From: a virus
DNA length: 33,975 nt
Reading direction: 5' to 3' (one strand)
Virus record (IMG/VR): IMGVR_UViG_3300036822_000295
Span: 1-33,975 of that record
In this document: positions 14,401 through 21,870 of the stretch, one piece after another
Layout: every line of letters starts with the position of its first letter
Numbering within the stretch: the stretch's first letter is position 1
Translations under genes and position numbers: made by a program
Notes under the pieces: model-generated
The model's input: the letters and a program-made list of their open reading frames with translations, nothing else
The model's database searches: none
Told to the model about the DNA's origin: nothing

Positions 14401-16338
14401 ATGACGCTTAATCGCGCCTGTACCCTCATGACGGTTAAATCGGTTGATGAAGATAAGCGGATTATTGTCGGCATAGCTTCAACACCATCGCCGGATCGTG
14501 ACGGAGACATTATGGAGCCAGGAGGTGCGCGGTTCGGAAATGAGAACCCATTTCTCTGGCAGCATGACAGATCACAACCCATCGGTAACTGCGCCGCAAA
14601 AAAGGTCAATGACGGCCTGCAGATTACAGCGCAGTTGGTAAAGCCAACGCCTGATATGCCATCGCAACTTATTGCCCGCCTTGATGAGGCATGGGCATCG
14701 ATTAAATCAGGGTTGGTCAAAGGTCTGTCGATTGGTTTTAAACCCATTAAATACGCATTTCTTGATGCCGGTGGCATTCATTTTTTGGAATGGGAGCTAC
14801 TGGAAGTTTCTGCCGTAACTATTCCGGCAAATGCTGAATGCAGCATCACAACAGTTAAGTCGTATGACCGCCAGTTCCTCGCCGCGTCAGGCAATGAGAA
14901 ACCCGTGGTTAAAGTAAATCCTATCGCTGGCGCTACAGCAAAAAAATCAACTGAAATTAAAGGAAAAAACATGAATATCGCTGAGCAAATCAAAAGCTTT
15001 GAAAATAAGCGTGCGGCGCTGGCAGCATCACTGAATGATGTTATGAGCAAAGCCGCTGATGAAGGTCGAACTCTGGACAGCGAAGAAACGGAGCAGTACG
15101 ACAACGTATCTTCCGAGATCAAGTCTGTTGACTCCCATCTGGGTCGCCTGCGCGATATGGAATCGAACATGGCCTCTACTGCAAAGCCAGTAGCAAAAGT
15201 AGCTAATGGCGAAATTACCATCGTTAATAACCAGGCTCCGGGCATCATCCGTGTTGAACAGAAGCTTGAAAAAGGGATCGCATTCGCCCGCTTTGCCAAA
15301 TCCTTGGCGGCGGCTAATGGCCACCGTTCGGAAGCCCTGGAGATTGCGAAGAAGCAATATCCACTCGATAACAAGCTTCATCATGTTTTGAAAGCTGCTG
15401 TTGGCGCAGGCACTACTACCGATCCTGCTTGGGCTGGCAGCTTGGTTGAATATCAGGAATATGCCAACGACTTTGTAGAATTCCTGCGACCACAGACCAT
15501 CATTGGTCGTTTCGGACAGGGTGCTATTCCATCACTTCGGCAGGTACCATTTAACATTAGAATCCCGGCGCAGACTTCAGGCGGTTCAGCAGGCTGGGTA
15601 GGCCAAGGCAAGGCTAAGCCACTGACAAAGTTTGATTTTGAGTCGATCACCTTTGGTTTCTCAAAAGTGGCAGCAATCGCAGTATTGACCGATGAACTGA
15701 TCCGTTTCTCCAATCCAGCTGCAGATGCGTTGGTTCGAAATGCGTTGGCCGAGGCTGTAATTGCTCGTCTTGATACAGACTTCATTAACCCAGCAAAAGC
15801 TGAAGTTGCCAACGTTTCACCTGCTTCCATTACGAATGGTATCACCGGCATTCCATCTACTGGTGACCCGGATGAAGATGCTGCTGCGGCCTTTGGCCAG
15901 TTTATTACGGCTAACCTGCAGCCAACTGGCGGCGTGTGGATCATGTCCAGCACTAATGCGCTGGGACTATCCATGAAAAAGAACCCTCTTGGTCAGAAAA
16001 TGTACCCAGAAATGACATTGTTGGGTGGCACTTACCAAGGTCTGCCAGCAATTGTTTCTCAATATGCGGGTACCAATCTGACCTTGGTAAATGCGCCGGA
16101 TATTTACCTAGCAGATGACGGCGGCGTTGCGGTCGATATGTCCCGTGAGGCTTCATTGGAAATGGAAAGTGAGCCAACTGGTGACAGCGTGACTCCAACC
16201 GGAACCGAAATGGTTTCTATGTTCCAGACAAATAGCGTGGCAATCCGTGCTGAACGCTGGATTAACTGGAAACGTCGCCGTACTGCAGCTGTAGCTGTCA
16301 TCACTGGTGTTAACTACGGTGCTAATCAGGGCAGCTAA
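14401..16338 (+). CDS. Prohead protease fused to HK97-fold major capsid protein
   Basis: One 645-residue frame joins two normally separate genes. Residues 1 to about 160 are an S78-type prohead protease: IVGIASTPSPDRDGDIMEP, H55 in LWQHD, S110 in VKGLSIGFKP, then WELLEVSAVTIPAN. Residues about 191-260 form a charged coiled coil like the HK97 delta/scaffold domain. About 275-645 are the HK97-fold capsid protein, ending with a strand around SVAIRAERWINWKR. In HK97-type phages the protease removes the scaffold domain and itself after shell assembly. An internal ATG with its own ribosome binding site at 14971 probably makes capsid subunits without protease. Confidence 0.9.
   Translation: MTLNRACTLMTVKSVDEDKRIIVGIASTPSPDRDGDIMEPGGARFGNENPFLWQHDRSQPIGNCAAKKVNDGLQITAQLVKPTPDMPSQLIARLDEAWASIKSGLVKGLSIGFKPIKYAFLDAGGIHFLEWELLEVSAVTIPANAECSITTVKSYDRQFLAASGNEKPVVKVNPIAGATAKKSTEIKGKNMNIAEQIKSFENKRAALAASLNDVMSKAADEGRTLDSEETEQYDNVSSEIKSVDSHLGRLRDMESNMASTAKPVAKVANGEITIVNNQAPGIIRVEQKLEKGIAFARFAKSLAAANGHRSEALEIAKKQYPLDNKLHHVLKAAVGAGTTTDPAWAGSLVEYQEYANDFVEFLRPQTIIGRFGQGAIPSLRQVPFNIRIPAQTSGGSAGWVGQGKAKPLTKFDFESITFGFSKVAAIAVLTDELIRFSNPAADALVRNALAEAVIARLDTDFINPAKAEVANVSPASITNGITGIPSTGDPDEDAAAAFGQFITANLQPTGGVWIMSSTNALGLSMKKNPLGQKMYPEMTLLGGTYQGLPAIVSQYAGTNLTLVNAPDIYLADDGGVAVDMSREASLEMESEPTGDSVTPTGTEMVSMFQTNSVAIRAERWINWKRRRTAAVAVITGVNYGANQGS
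14961..14973 (+). promoter_or_regulatory. Internal ribosome binding site and start for the capsid subunit
   Basis: AGGA at 14961-14964 stands six bases before an in-frame ATG at 14971 (codon 191 of the fusion). It lies exactly between the protease domain and the scaffold helix. Starting here gives a 455-residue protein with the size and layout of a normal HK97 capsid precursor. Confidence 0.65.
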
Positions 16339-16344
16339 TCATAC

Positions 16345-16378
16345 AAGGAGGGCGGGGGAAACCCCGCCGTTTTGCATG
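16345..16378 (+). promoter_or_regulatory. Ribosome binding site, GAAA-loop hairpin, then start codon
   Basis: AAGGAG ends at 16350. A 7-bp perfect hairpin (GGCGGGG with CCCCGCC, loop GAAA) fills 16351-16368, and ATG follows at 16376. The linear spacing is too long (25 nt), but with the hairpin folded the effective gap is seven bases. GTTTTG after the hairpin also makes a weak terminator or attenuator possible. Confidence 0.5.
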
Positions 16379-16546
16379 GCGAAAATCAGATATCTACAGC
16401 GCACACACGATTCTATCCCTGGAGATGAGAAAAGCGTGAATGATCAGTGCGCCAGAGTGCTGGTGATGCTGGGCAAAGCTGAGTACATCAGTAACAAGCG
16501 TGCTGGTGGCCGTTCAAATAATAAAAAATCTGCGGGGACTGGCTGA
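16376..16546 (+). CDS. Small hypothetical head-region protein
   Basis: A 56-residue basic protein (start AKIRYLQRTHDSIPGDEKSV) between capsid and portal. Its stop overlaps the portal start by one base (TGATG). It resembles small proteins often found beside head genes that read the capsid-portal junction, but I cannot name a family. The ATG at 16376 is chosen over an upstream frame overlapping the capsid gene, because a ribosome binding site is present upstream across a hairpin. Confidence 0.6.
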   Translation: MAKIRYLQRTHDSIPGDEKSVNDQCARVLVMLGKAEYISNKRAGGRSNNKKSAGTG

Positions 16547-17895
16547 TGTGGACTCCTTTCCGTAAAAAAGAAAAATCACTGCAACAGCCATCCGGGCAAG
16601 GGACTTGGCAGCGTATCTTTTCGTTTATCCGTGAGCCATTCGCTGGTGCATGGCAGAAGAACCTTGAGATAAATAATCAAACTGTAATTTCTTTCTATGC
16701 TGTTTTTTCATGCATTTCTTTGATAGCCAGCGATATTTCAAAGATGCCTGCAAGACATCAGCTCCGTGACTCTAATGGAGTATGGAAAGAGCAAACATCT
16801 GGTTGGGTTTCGGCGTTACTTGAGAAACCAAACACATTCCAGAATCGGATCCAGTTTTTTGAAAACTGGGTCAACTCAAAACTGTGTCATGGCAATACCT
16901 ATGTCATGAAAGTACGTGATCAGAACGGTGTCATCAAAGAGCTCAGAATCCTAGATCCGAACAAAGTTACTCCGCTGGTTGCAGATGATGGTTCTGTTTT
17001 TTATCAGATTAATCCTGACAATATTGCGGGGTTACCAACACAGGTCACTGTGCCTGCGCGAGAAATTATTCACGACCGGTTTAATTGTTTTTTCCACCCA
17101 TTAGTTGGGCTTTCTCCTCTTTATGCTGCCGGACTCGCCGCGATGCAGGGGCACCATATTCAGGAGAATTCAGCATTCTTCTTCAAAAATGGCGGTAAGC
17201 CAAGCGGAGTAATTGAGGTTCCAGGATCTCTAACTGAAGATAATGCCAAAAGTATTAAGGCTAACTGGGACACGGGTTACACCGGAGAAAACGCAGGTAA
17301 GACAGGGATACTGAGTAACGGCGCTAAATATAATCCTATATCAATGTCTGCAGCAGATGCCCAGATCGTTGAACAGCTAAAAATGACAGCCGAAATTGTC
17401 TGTTCAGTATTTCATGTTCCTTCGTACAAAGTAGGGGTAGGCGACCCACCGTCATATAACAATATTGAGGCGCTAGAGCAGCAGTATTACTCACAGTGTC
17501 TTCAGATCCTGATTGAGTCAGCCGAGCTACTGCTGGATGAAGCGCTTGGCCTATCCGGCGACGCCGGTACTGAGTTTGAAGTAAATGCGTTGCTGCGAAT
17601 GGATACAGAAAGGCGAATAAAAACGCTGGGTGAAGCAGTTAAAAACACCATCATGTCGCCAAACGAAGCCCGCCGCAAAGAGAACCTTCCACCGGTACCT
17701 GGTGGCGACTCTCTCTATCTACAGCAACAGAACTTTAGCCTTGAAGCTTTGGCCCGCCGAGATGCTTCTGATGATCCGTTCAGCAAAAATGCACCGGCGC
17801 CAACAAGCCAAGCAGCCAACGATGATAGTAAGGCGCTGTCCTATCCTGAGTTGAATATTGCCAAGGCAATGATTAGAGGATTATTAGCCAAATGA
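16546..17895 (+). CDS. Portal protein, HK97 family
   Basis: The 449-residue protein is a clear HK97-type portal. The segment YAVFSCISLIASDISKMPARHQL is at about residues 45-70, then LLEKPNTFQNRIQFFENWVNSKLCHGNTYV, LRILDPNKVTPLV, and HHIQENSAFFFKNGGKPSGVIEVPGS. The dodecameric portal sits at one head vertex, docks the terminase and later the connector. Here it lies after the capsid gene, whereas the usual order is terminase, portal, protease, capsid. It overlaps the next gene by four bases. Confidence 0.93.
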   Translation: MWTPFRKKEKSLQQPSGQGTWQRIFSFIREPFAGAWQKNLEINNQTVISFYAVFSCISLIASDISKMPARHQLRDSNGVWKEQTSGWVSALLEKPNTFQNRIQFFENWVNSKLCHGNTYVMKVRDQNGVIKELRILDPNKVTPLVADDGSVFYQINPDNIAGLPTQVTVPAREIIHDRFNCFFHPLVGLSPLYAAGLAAMQGHHIQENSAFFFKNGGKPSGVIEVPGSLTEDNAKSIKANWDTGYTGENAGKTGILSNGAKYNPISMSAADAQIVEQLKMTAEIVCSVFHVPSYKVGVGDPPSYNNIEALEQQYYSQCLQILIESAELLLDEALGLSGDAGTEFEVNALLRMDTERRIKTLGEAVKNTIMSPNEARRKENLPPVPGGDSLYLQQQNFSLEALARRDASDDPFSKNAPAPTSQAANDDSKALSYPELNIAKAMIRGLLAK

Positions 17896-18785
17896 ACGAT
17901 CGCGACTTATCCATAATCACGGTAATTACTGAGGAGTTTTCACAAGCTCTTCTAGGCCTCAAAGAGGATTTCAATAAACGGCTTGAGGATCAGCGAGAAA
18001 CCTTTACCAAAGCGGTCGCTGAATTGAAAGAGGCTTTTGCTGGCATCAGCCAAATAAGCTCAGATGAAGTCGCATTGGCGATTGAGAATGCAGTGCAAGC
18101 CATTACTCCAACTCAAATTCCTGATGTATCAAAAATGGTTTCTGAGGCTGTTGCAGCTTTACCAGTACCGGCTGATGGAAAAAGCCTTACCCCAGACGAT
18201 ATTAGACCATTGCTAAAAGAGATGGTTGAAGACGCTATTTCAGATATCCCGACACCGCGTGATGGGAAAGATGCCGATCCTGAAGCTATAAAGGCGGCGG
18301 TTTCTGACGCGCTGGCAGCGTTGCCGGAACCGGAATCACCAGCTTCCGGCGCTGATGGCCGCGATGCCTTGCAGATTGAAATATTGCCCGGCATTGACGC
18401 TGAGAAGAGTTATCCCCGTGGAACTTATGCCACGTATAGCGGTGGGCTTTGGCGTTCATTCGAAAAAACAGCTGGCATGCGCGGGTGGGAATGTGTGGTT
18501 GATGGCATATCTGCCGTTGATGTTGCCAATGACGATGAGCGGATGTTTACCGTGACAGTCACGAGAGCAAGCGGCGCATGTGAAACCAAAACGTTCGGTA
18601 TTCCAGTGATGATATATCGCGGCGTTTTCAAGGCTGAGGGTAGTTATCAGCCGGGTGACACAGTGACCTGGGGTGGTTCGCTTTGGCACTGTGATGAAAC
18701 AACAGCAGATAAACCAGGCGAGCTCGGATCCAAAGGGTGGACGCTGGCAACCAAGCGTGGGCGCGATGGTAAGGATAAAACATGA
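17892..18785 (+). CDS. Putative virion protein with coiled coil and two carbohydrate-binding-like modules
   Basis: The 297-residue protein has an N-terminal coiled coil (about 10-65). Two related segments of about 35 residues built on P-x-DGK (around PADGKSLTPDDI and PRDGKDADPEAI) come next, then ADGRDAL. Two W-rich modules then follow: SYPRGTYATYSGGLWRSF to GWECVVDG, and SYQPGDTVTWGGSLWHC to GWTLATKRG. These resemble the chitin-binding CBM5/12 pattern. The protein ends with a collagen-like GRDGKDKT. The layout suggests a trimeric fibre or decoration with glycan-binding heads. It lies between portal and connector genes with 4-nt overlaps on both sides, so it is probably a head-associated structural part. 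The function is inferred. Confidence 0.7.
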   Translation: MNDRDLSIITVITEEFSQALLGLKEDFNKRLEDQRETFTKAVAELKEAFAGISQISSDEVALAIENAVQAITPTQIPDVSKMVSEAVAALPVPADGKSLTPDDIRPLLKEMVEDAISDIPTPRDGKDADPEAIKAAVSDALAALPEPESPASGADGRDALQIEILPGIDAEKSYPRGTYATYSGGLWRSFEKTAGMRGWECVVDGISAVDVANDDERMFTVTVTRASGACETKTFGIPVMIYRGVFKAEGSYQPGDTVTWGGSLWHCDETTADKPGELGSKGWTLATKRGRDGKDKT

Positions 18786-19111
18786 TCGAACTCGTGACGT
18801 TGGATGAAGCAAAGCAGCACTTACGCATTGATGATGACTACGGCGATACAGACCTTACTCTGAAAATTCAGGGGGGTAGCGCCGCTATTCTCTCCTATGT
18901 GCAAGGTAGCCGACAGTTGATTGTGGCTGATAACACCAATGCCCTGATCGAAGGTGAAGCACTATCCCGAGTTAAAACGGCTCTGCTTGTGCTGCTTGGG
19001 ATGCTGGATCGTAACCGCGGTGGTGAAGAAGAAGAAAAGCTGAAGCAGGGAGAACTTCCATTTTCTGTATCAATGCTGATCTACGATTTGCGCCGCCCAA
19101 GTATTTTGTGA
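18782..19111 (+). CDS. Head-tail connector protein (gp6-like)
   Basis: The 109-residue protein starts ELVTLDEAKQHLRIDDDYGDTDL, the opening of the Phage_connect_1/HK97 gp6 family, and continues with a helical segment IQGGSAAILSYV and ALLVLLGMLDRNRG. Gp6-like proteins form a ring under the portal that extends the DNA channel. It overlaps the previous gene by four bases. Confidence 0.88.
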   Translation: MIELVTLDEAKQHLRIDDDYGDTDLTLKIQGGSAAILSYVQGSRQLIVADNTNALIEGEALSRVKTALLVLLGMLDRNRGGEEEEKLKQGELPFSVSMLIYDLRRPSIL

Positions 19112-19117
19112 GGGCTT

Positions 19118-19273
19118 ATGGCCTGTAAAGGATGTCGGCGACGCCGGGAATGGTTAAAGAACTGGTTGAGGATTGCCCATGAAAGAGCAACAGGTAAGCG
19201 CACTGATAGCAGCGCTGCAGGCGGAGACGCAGGCAAAGCAGGAACAGACAGCAGCACTAACCCGCCTGGCTGA
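19118..19273 (+). CDS. Small Cys/Arg-rich protein overlapping the next gene
   Basis: A 51-residue frame beginning ACKGCRRRREWLKNWLRI has a C-x2-C pair followed by a basic helix. It starts six bases after the connector gene stop and overlaps the gene at 19179 in another frame over most of its length. Small proteins with this kind of N terminus occur in the head-tail regions of related phages, as far as I recall. The ribosome binding site is modest (GAGGG). It could be spurious; the C-terminal half is low complexity (Gly, Ala, Ser, Thr). Confidence 0.5.
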   Translation: MACKGCRRRREWLKNWLRIAHERATGKRTDSSAAGGDAGKAGTDSSTNPPG

Positions 19274-19388
19274 GTCCAATGAGTCATTGGTCGCTGTTCT
19301 GGCCGATGCATTTAGCAATGATGCCGATATTATCGAAACGACAACATTAGATGACCAAACCCCTCAATATTTGAGCACCCGGAGGTAA
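19179..19388 (+). CDS. Small hypothetical head-tail region protein, helical
   Basis: A 69-residue protein with a long Gln/Ala/Glu-rich coiled-coil helix (VSALIAALQAETQAKQEQ to LTRLAESNESLVAVLADA) and an acidic C terminus. ATG at 19179 follows GAGGA by six bases. It lies between connector and head-closure genes, three bases before the latter. No family is recognised. Confidence 0.65.
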   Translation: MKEQQVSALIAALQAETQAKQEQTAALTRLAESNESLVAVLADAFSNDADIIETTTLDDQTPQYLSTRR

Positions 19389-19390
19389 CC

Positions 19391-19723
19391 ATGCAAGCAG
19401 GAAAACTGCGCCATCGGATTACCCTGCAGAAACCCGTTAAGGTACAAGACACCACCTCTGGTGAAATGATCGACAACTGGCAGAATGTGTCTAATCTCTG
19501 GTCCGACGTATCCCCTCTCTCTGCTCGCGAGTTTATCGCTGCGCAAGCTATGCAAAATTCAGTTACCACCAGGATTAAAATCCGGTACCGCCAAGATATT
19601 TCAGCAAAGTATCGCATTCTTTTTCGCGGGAAAATTTTCAATATTGAAGGGGTATTACCAGACCCGGATAGTGGACTGGAGTATCTGACCCTTCCATGCT
19701 CAGAGGGGACGAACGATGGCTGA
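19391..19723 (+). CDS. Head closure / head-tail joining protein
   Basis: The 110-residue protein begins QAGKLRHRITLQKPV, the typical start of the Phage_H_T_join (SPP1 gp16-like) family. WQNVSNLWSDVSPLSAREFI and RYRQDISAKYRILFRGKIFNIEGV follow, all characteristic. It plugs the portal-connector channel until the tail attaches. It overlaps the next gene by eight bases. Confidence 0.9.
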   Translation: MQAGKLRHRITLQKPVKVQDTTSGEMIDNWQNVSNLWSDVSPLSAREFIAAQAMQNSVTTRIKIRYRQDISAKYRILFRGKIFNIEGVLPDPDSGLEYLTLPCSEGTNDG

Positions 19724-20201
19724 TGGCGTTGAATACACCCTCACTGGCGTTGATGAGCTGATGGGTAAACTTGCCTCAATCAGCGATGACATGAAGCGCA
19801 AAGGAGGGCGTGCGGCCTTGAGAAAAGCTGCCAACGTTATCGCCAACAAGGCCAAGGCAAATGCCAAGCGACTGGATGATCCAGAAACCGGACGTAGCAT
19901 CGCTGACAACATCGCAGTGCGTTGGAATAGTCGCGAATTTAAGCGCAACGGTAACCTGGCCTTTCGTATTGGCGTGTTACACGGCGCCGTACTGCAAAAG
20001 CATCCTGATAAAGCCAAAAATGCTCCTACACCTCACTGGCGTTTATTGGAGTTTGGTACGGAAAACATGCGGGCACAGCCTTTCATGCGTCCAGCGGCAG
20101 AAAGCGGAGCTGCTGAGGCGTCTAATACTTTCGTTATGGAATACGGTAAAGCTATCGATCGGGCAATAGCCAGAGCGGTTAAGAAAGGGGGCAGGGCATG
20201 A
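19716..20201 (+). CDS. HK97 gp10-like neck/tail completion protein
   Basis: The 161-residue protein fits the HK97-gp10 family: GVDELMGKLASISDDMKRKGGRAALRKAANVI near the N terminus, TPHWRLLEFGTENMRAQPFMRPA in the middle, and a helical basic C terminus. Proteins of this family act in tail completion or the neck. It sits between head closure and tail terminator genes, as usual, and shares four bases with the next gene. Confidence 0.88.
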   Translation: MADGVEYTLTGVDELMGKLASISDDMKRKGGRAALRKAANVIANKAKANAKRLDDPETGRSIADNIAVRWNSREFKRNGNLAFRIGVLHGAVLQKHPDKAKNAPTPHWRLLEFGTENMRAQPFMRPAAESGAAEASNTFVMEYGKAIDRAIARAVKKGGRA

Positions 20202-20563
20202 TCGCACCAATTTTTAAAGCCTGTGCGGCCAGCCAGGCAGTGACGGCGCTGATCGGTTCAAACCCTGTGCGGTTATATCCCTTTGGCCTGCAGGATGATG
20301 TGGTGGCGTATCCCTACGTTGTCTGGCAGAACATCAGCGGAGCGCCAGAGAATTACCTAGACAAACGCCCGGACGCCGACAGTTACACGATTCAGGTAGA
20401 TGTGTATGCAGATACGGTCACATCTGCCACAGCAGTGGCTACGGCGCTGCGCGATGCCATAGAGCCACACGCCTACATCACCCGGTGGGGCGGACAGAGC
20501 CGCGACCCAGAAACAAAGCGCTACCGCTATTCATTCGACGTTGACTGGATAGTGCTTCGCTAA
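20198..20563 (+). CDS. Tail terminator/completion protein (DUF3168)
   Basis: The 121-residue protein has the DUF3168 pattern: an N-terminal helix with FKACAASQAVTALIG, then RLYPFGLQDDVVAYPYVVWQNISG and YTIQVDVYADTVTSATAVATALRDAIE. These proteins cap the tail tube and join it to the head. It is the last gene before a terminator and the tail tube gene. Confidence 0.88.
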   Translation: MIAPIFKACAASQAVTALIGSNPVRLYPFGLQDDVVAYPYVVWQNISGAPENYLDKRPDADSYTIQVDVYADTVTSATAVATALRDAIEPHAYITRWGGQSRDPETKRYRYSFDVDWIVLR

Positions 20564-20583
20564 CCCTCTCAACTTTTCAACAT

Positions 20584-20606
20584 ACCGGCCTTGCGCCGGT
20601 TTTTTT
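20584..20606 (+). terminator. Intrinsic terminator before the tail tube gene
   Basis: ACCGGC and GCCGGT pair around CTTGC and are followed by seven T. Confidence 0.85.
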
Positions 20607-20622
20607 ATGACCGGAGATCACC

Positions 20623-21120
20623 ATGTCTGTACTGACACAAGGCACGCAGTTGTTTGTCCTCGCTAATGGCGTTGTAAGCGAGGTTGAATGTATTACCAAT
20701 TTTACCCCTGGCGGAAACCCGGCAGATCAGATTGAAGACACCTGCCTATCGGAGCGTAAATCTAAGACCTACAAAAAAGGCCTGCAGACGCCTGGCCAGT
20801 CGTCAGTAACCCTGAACGCGGATCCAGCTAACGCCAGCCACCTGATGCTGCATAACCTGGCTGAAACTGACGATGAAACACCACTTACCTGGGCTTTGGG
20901 TTGGTCCGATGGCGAGTCTGTTCCTACAGCCGCGGCACCAAGTGCACCTGGTGCAGTCGATGGATTGTTATTGCCGGATGACCGCACCTGGTACGTTTTC
21001 CAAGGTTATGTGTCCGATTTTCCTTTCGACTTCCAACAAAACACCGTGGTGAGCACCGCCGCAACAATCCAGCGTTCTGGCCCTTCGATTTGGGTGCCAA
21101 AGGTGCAGGCTGGCAGCTGA
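20623..21120 (+). CDS. Major tail tube protein
   Basis: The 165-residue protein resembles lambda-V-type tube subunits: TQGTQLFVLAN, then GGNPADQIEDTCLSERKSKTYKKGLQTPG, and a final segment DDRTWYVFQGYVSDFPFDFQQNTVVSTAATIQRSG. The family forms stacked hexameric rings. GGAG stands just before the ATG. A hairpin (CGGGGC with GCCCCG, loop TGCG, 21134-21149) follows it with only a weak T-run. This hairpin could adjust the amount of tube relative to later tail proteins. Confidence 0.88.
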   Translation: MSVLTQGTQLFVLANGVVSEVECITNFTPGGNPADQIEDTCLSERKSKTYKKGLQTPGQSSVTLNADPANASHLMLHNLAETDDETPLTWALGWSDGESVPTAAAPSAPGAVDGLLLPDDRTWYVFQGYVSDFPFDFQQNTVVSTAATIQRSGPSIWVPKVQAGS

Positions 21121-21133
21121 TCAATTTACCCGT

Positions 21134-21149
21134 CGGGGCTGCGGCCCCG
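21134..21149 (+). terminator. Hairpin after the tail tube gene, possible weak terminator
   Basis: CGGGGC pairs with GCCCCG around TGCG. The following bases (CGTTAACTTCTT) give a poor T-run, so attenuation or RNA stabilisation is as likely as termination. Confidence 0.45.
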
Positions 21150-21176
21150 CGTTAACTTCTTCCTGATGGTAGCGAT

Positions 21177-21557
21177 ATGAAATTAACTTTGGATTCATTG
21201 AAAGAACGCGGCGCTTTCACTGGTCGCCCGGTAGAGAAGGAAATCACCTGGAAGCAGGGCGAGGACGAAATTACCGCCACCGTGTTTGTGCGCCCATTGG
21301 GTTACTACACAGCGCGTTCAGATATTCTGGCGGTTGGTGGGAAAGTAGATGGTGTTGCCGGTCGGATCGCAGCATCCATTTGTGATGAAAATGGGCAACC
21401 AGTCTTTACCCCTGCGGATATTACCGGTGAGGCAGACCCTGAGCGTGGTGCTCTAGATGGTAATTTAACGGTAGCATTGCTGTTGGCAATCCAAGAAGTA
21501 AATAATCTGGGAAAGACGGAGCCATCAGCGCAGACGACGAAGCCTGGTGCGAATTAG
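21177..21557 (+). CDS. G: Tail assembly chaperone (gpG-like)
   Basis: The 126-residue protein matches the Phage_TAC family: KLTLDSLKERGAFTGRPVEKEITWK, VFVRPLGYYTARSDIL, and DGNLTVALLLAIQEVNN. It binds the tape measure during tail assembly and is not part of the final virion. Codons 111-113 contain the slippery heptamer G GGA AAG, and a -1 shift there gives a longer G-T product of about 217 residues. Confidence 0.87.
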   Translation: MKLTLDSLKERGAFTGRPVEKEITWKQGEDEITATVFVRPLGYYTARSDILAVGGKVDGVAGRIAASICDENGQPVFTPADITGEADPERGALDGNLTVALLLAIQEVNNLGKTEPSAQTTKPGAN

Positions 21558-21829
21558 TCCTTAACGGTATCGGCGGCAGGACAGTAGCAGAGGCTCAGGA
21601 GCGTCTCAGTCTTTCTGAGTTTCGCCTGTGGATGAAGTATCGCAACAAGTTCGGCAGTCTAAACCCCATGATGAGGACTGAGTGGGGCGCCGCGCTGGTG
21701 GCCAGTACGATCGCTAATGTAAACAGGGGTAAGAATACACCTCCATTCTTGATCACAGATTTTGCACCACATCTTGAGCATAAAGAAAAAACAATCAGTT
21801 TAGACGAAGCGATGAAAGAATGGTCATAA
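21177..21829 (+). CDS. GT: Tail assembly chaperone fusion (gpGT-like) made by -1 frameshift
   Basis: After slipping back one base at 21509-21515 the ribosome reads on in the -1 frame without a stop to 21829. The added 104 residues include WCELVLNGIGGRTVAEAQ, LSEFRLWMKYRNKFG and SLNPMMRTEWGAALVA, the DUF4035/gpT pattern. In lambda, gpG and gpGT in a fixed ratio guide tape-measure folding and tube polymerisation. The T part has no good start of its own (ATG at 21632 would cut off the conserved first part). Confidence 0.85.
21509..21515 (+). other. Programmed -1 frameshift site GGGAAAG
   Basis: The bases read G GGA AAG in the gpG frame, the same slippery heptamer as lambda G/T. It lies 12 codons before the gpG stop. 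Confidence 0.9.
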
Positions 21830-21831
21830 CT

Positions 21832-21840
21832 TGCTACAAT
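21832..21840 (+). promoter_or_regulatory. Candidate extended -10 promoter for the lipoprotein moron
   Basis: TGCTACAAT is an extended -10 element (TGn followed by TACAAT, five of six). No good -35 is seen at 16-18 bp. It lies three bases after the gpT stop and would give a short leader before AAGGA and the ATG at 21871. Confidence 0.55.
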
Positions 21841-21870
21841 ACCGTAACTTAATCTAAAAAGGATACGGAT

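Noticed and set aside
14778-15374. 198-codon open frame on the minus strand within the protease-capsid gene
   Set aside because: It lies wholly antisense to a clearly recognised gene, has low-complexity Ser/Ala-rich composition, no ribosome binding site and no neighbours on that strand.
15453-15974. 173-codon minus-strand open frame inside the capsid domain
   Set aside because: It is a shadow of the capsid gene caused by its codon bias; no supporting motif or operon context.
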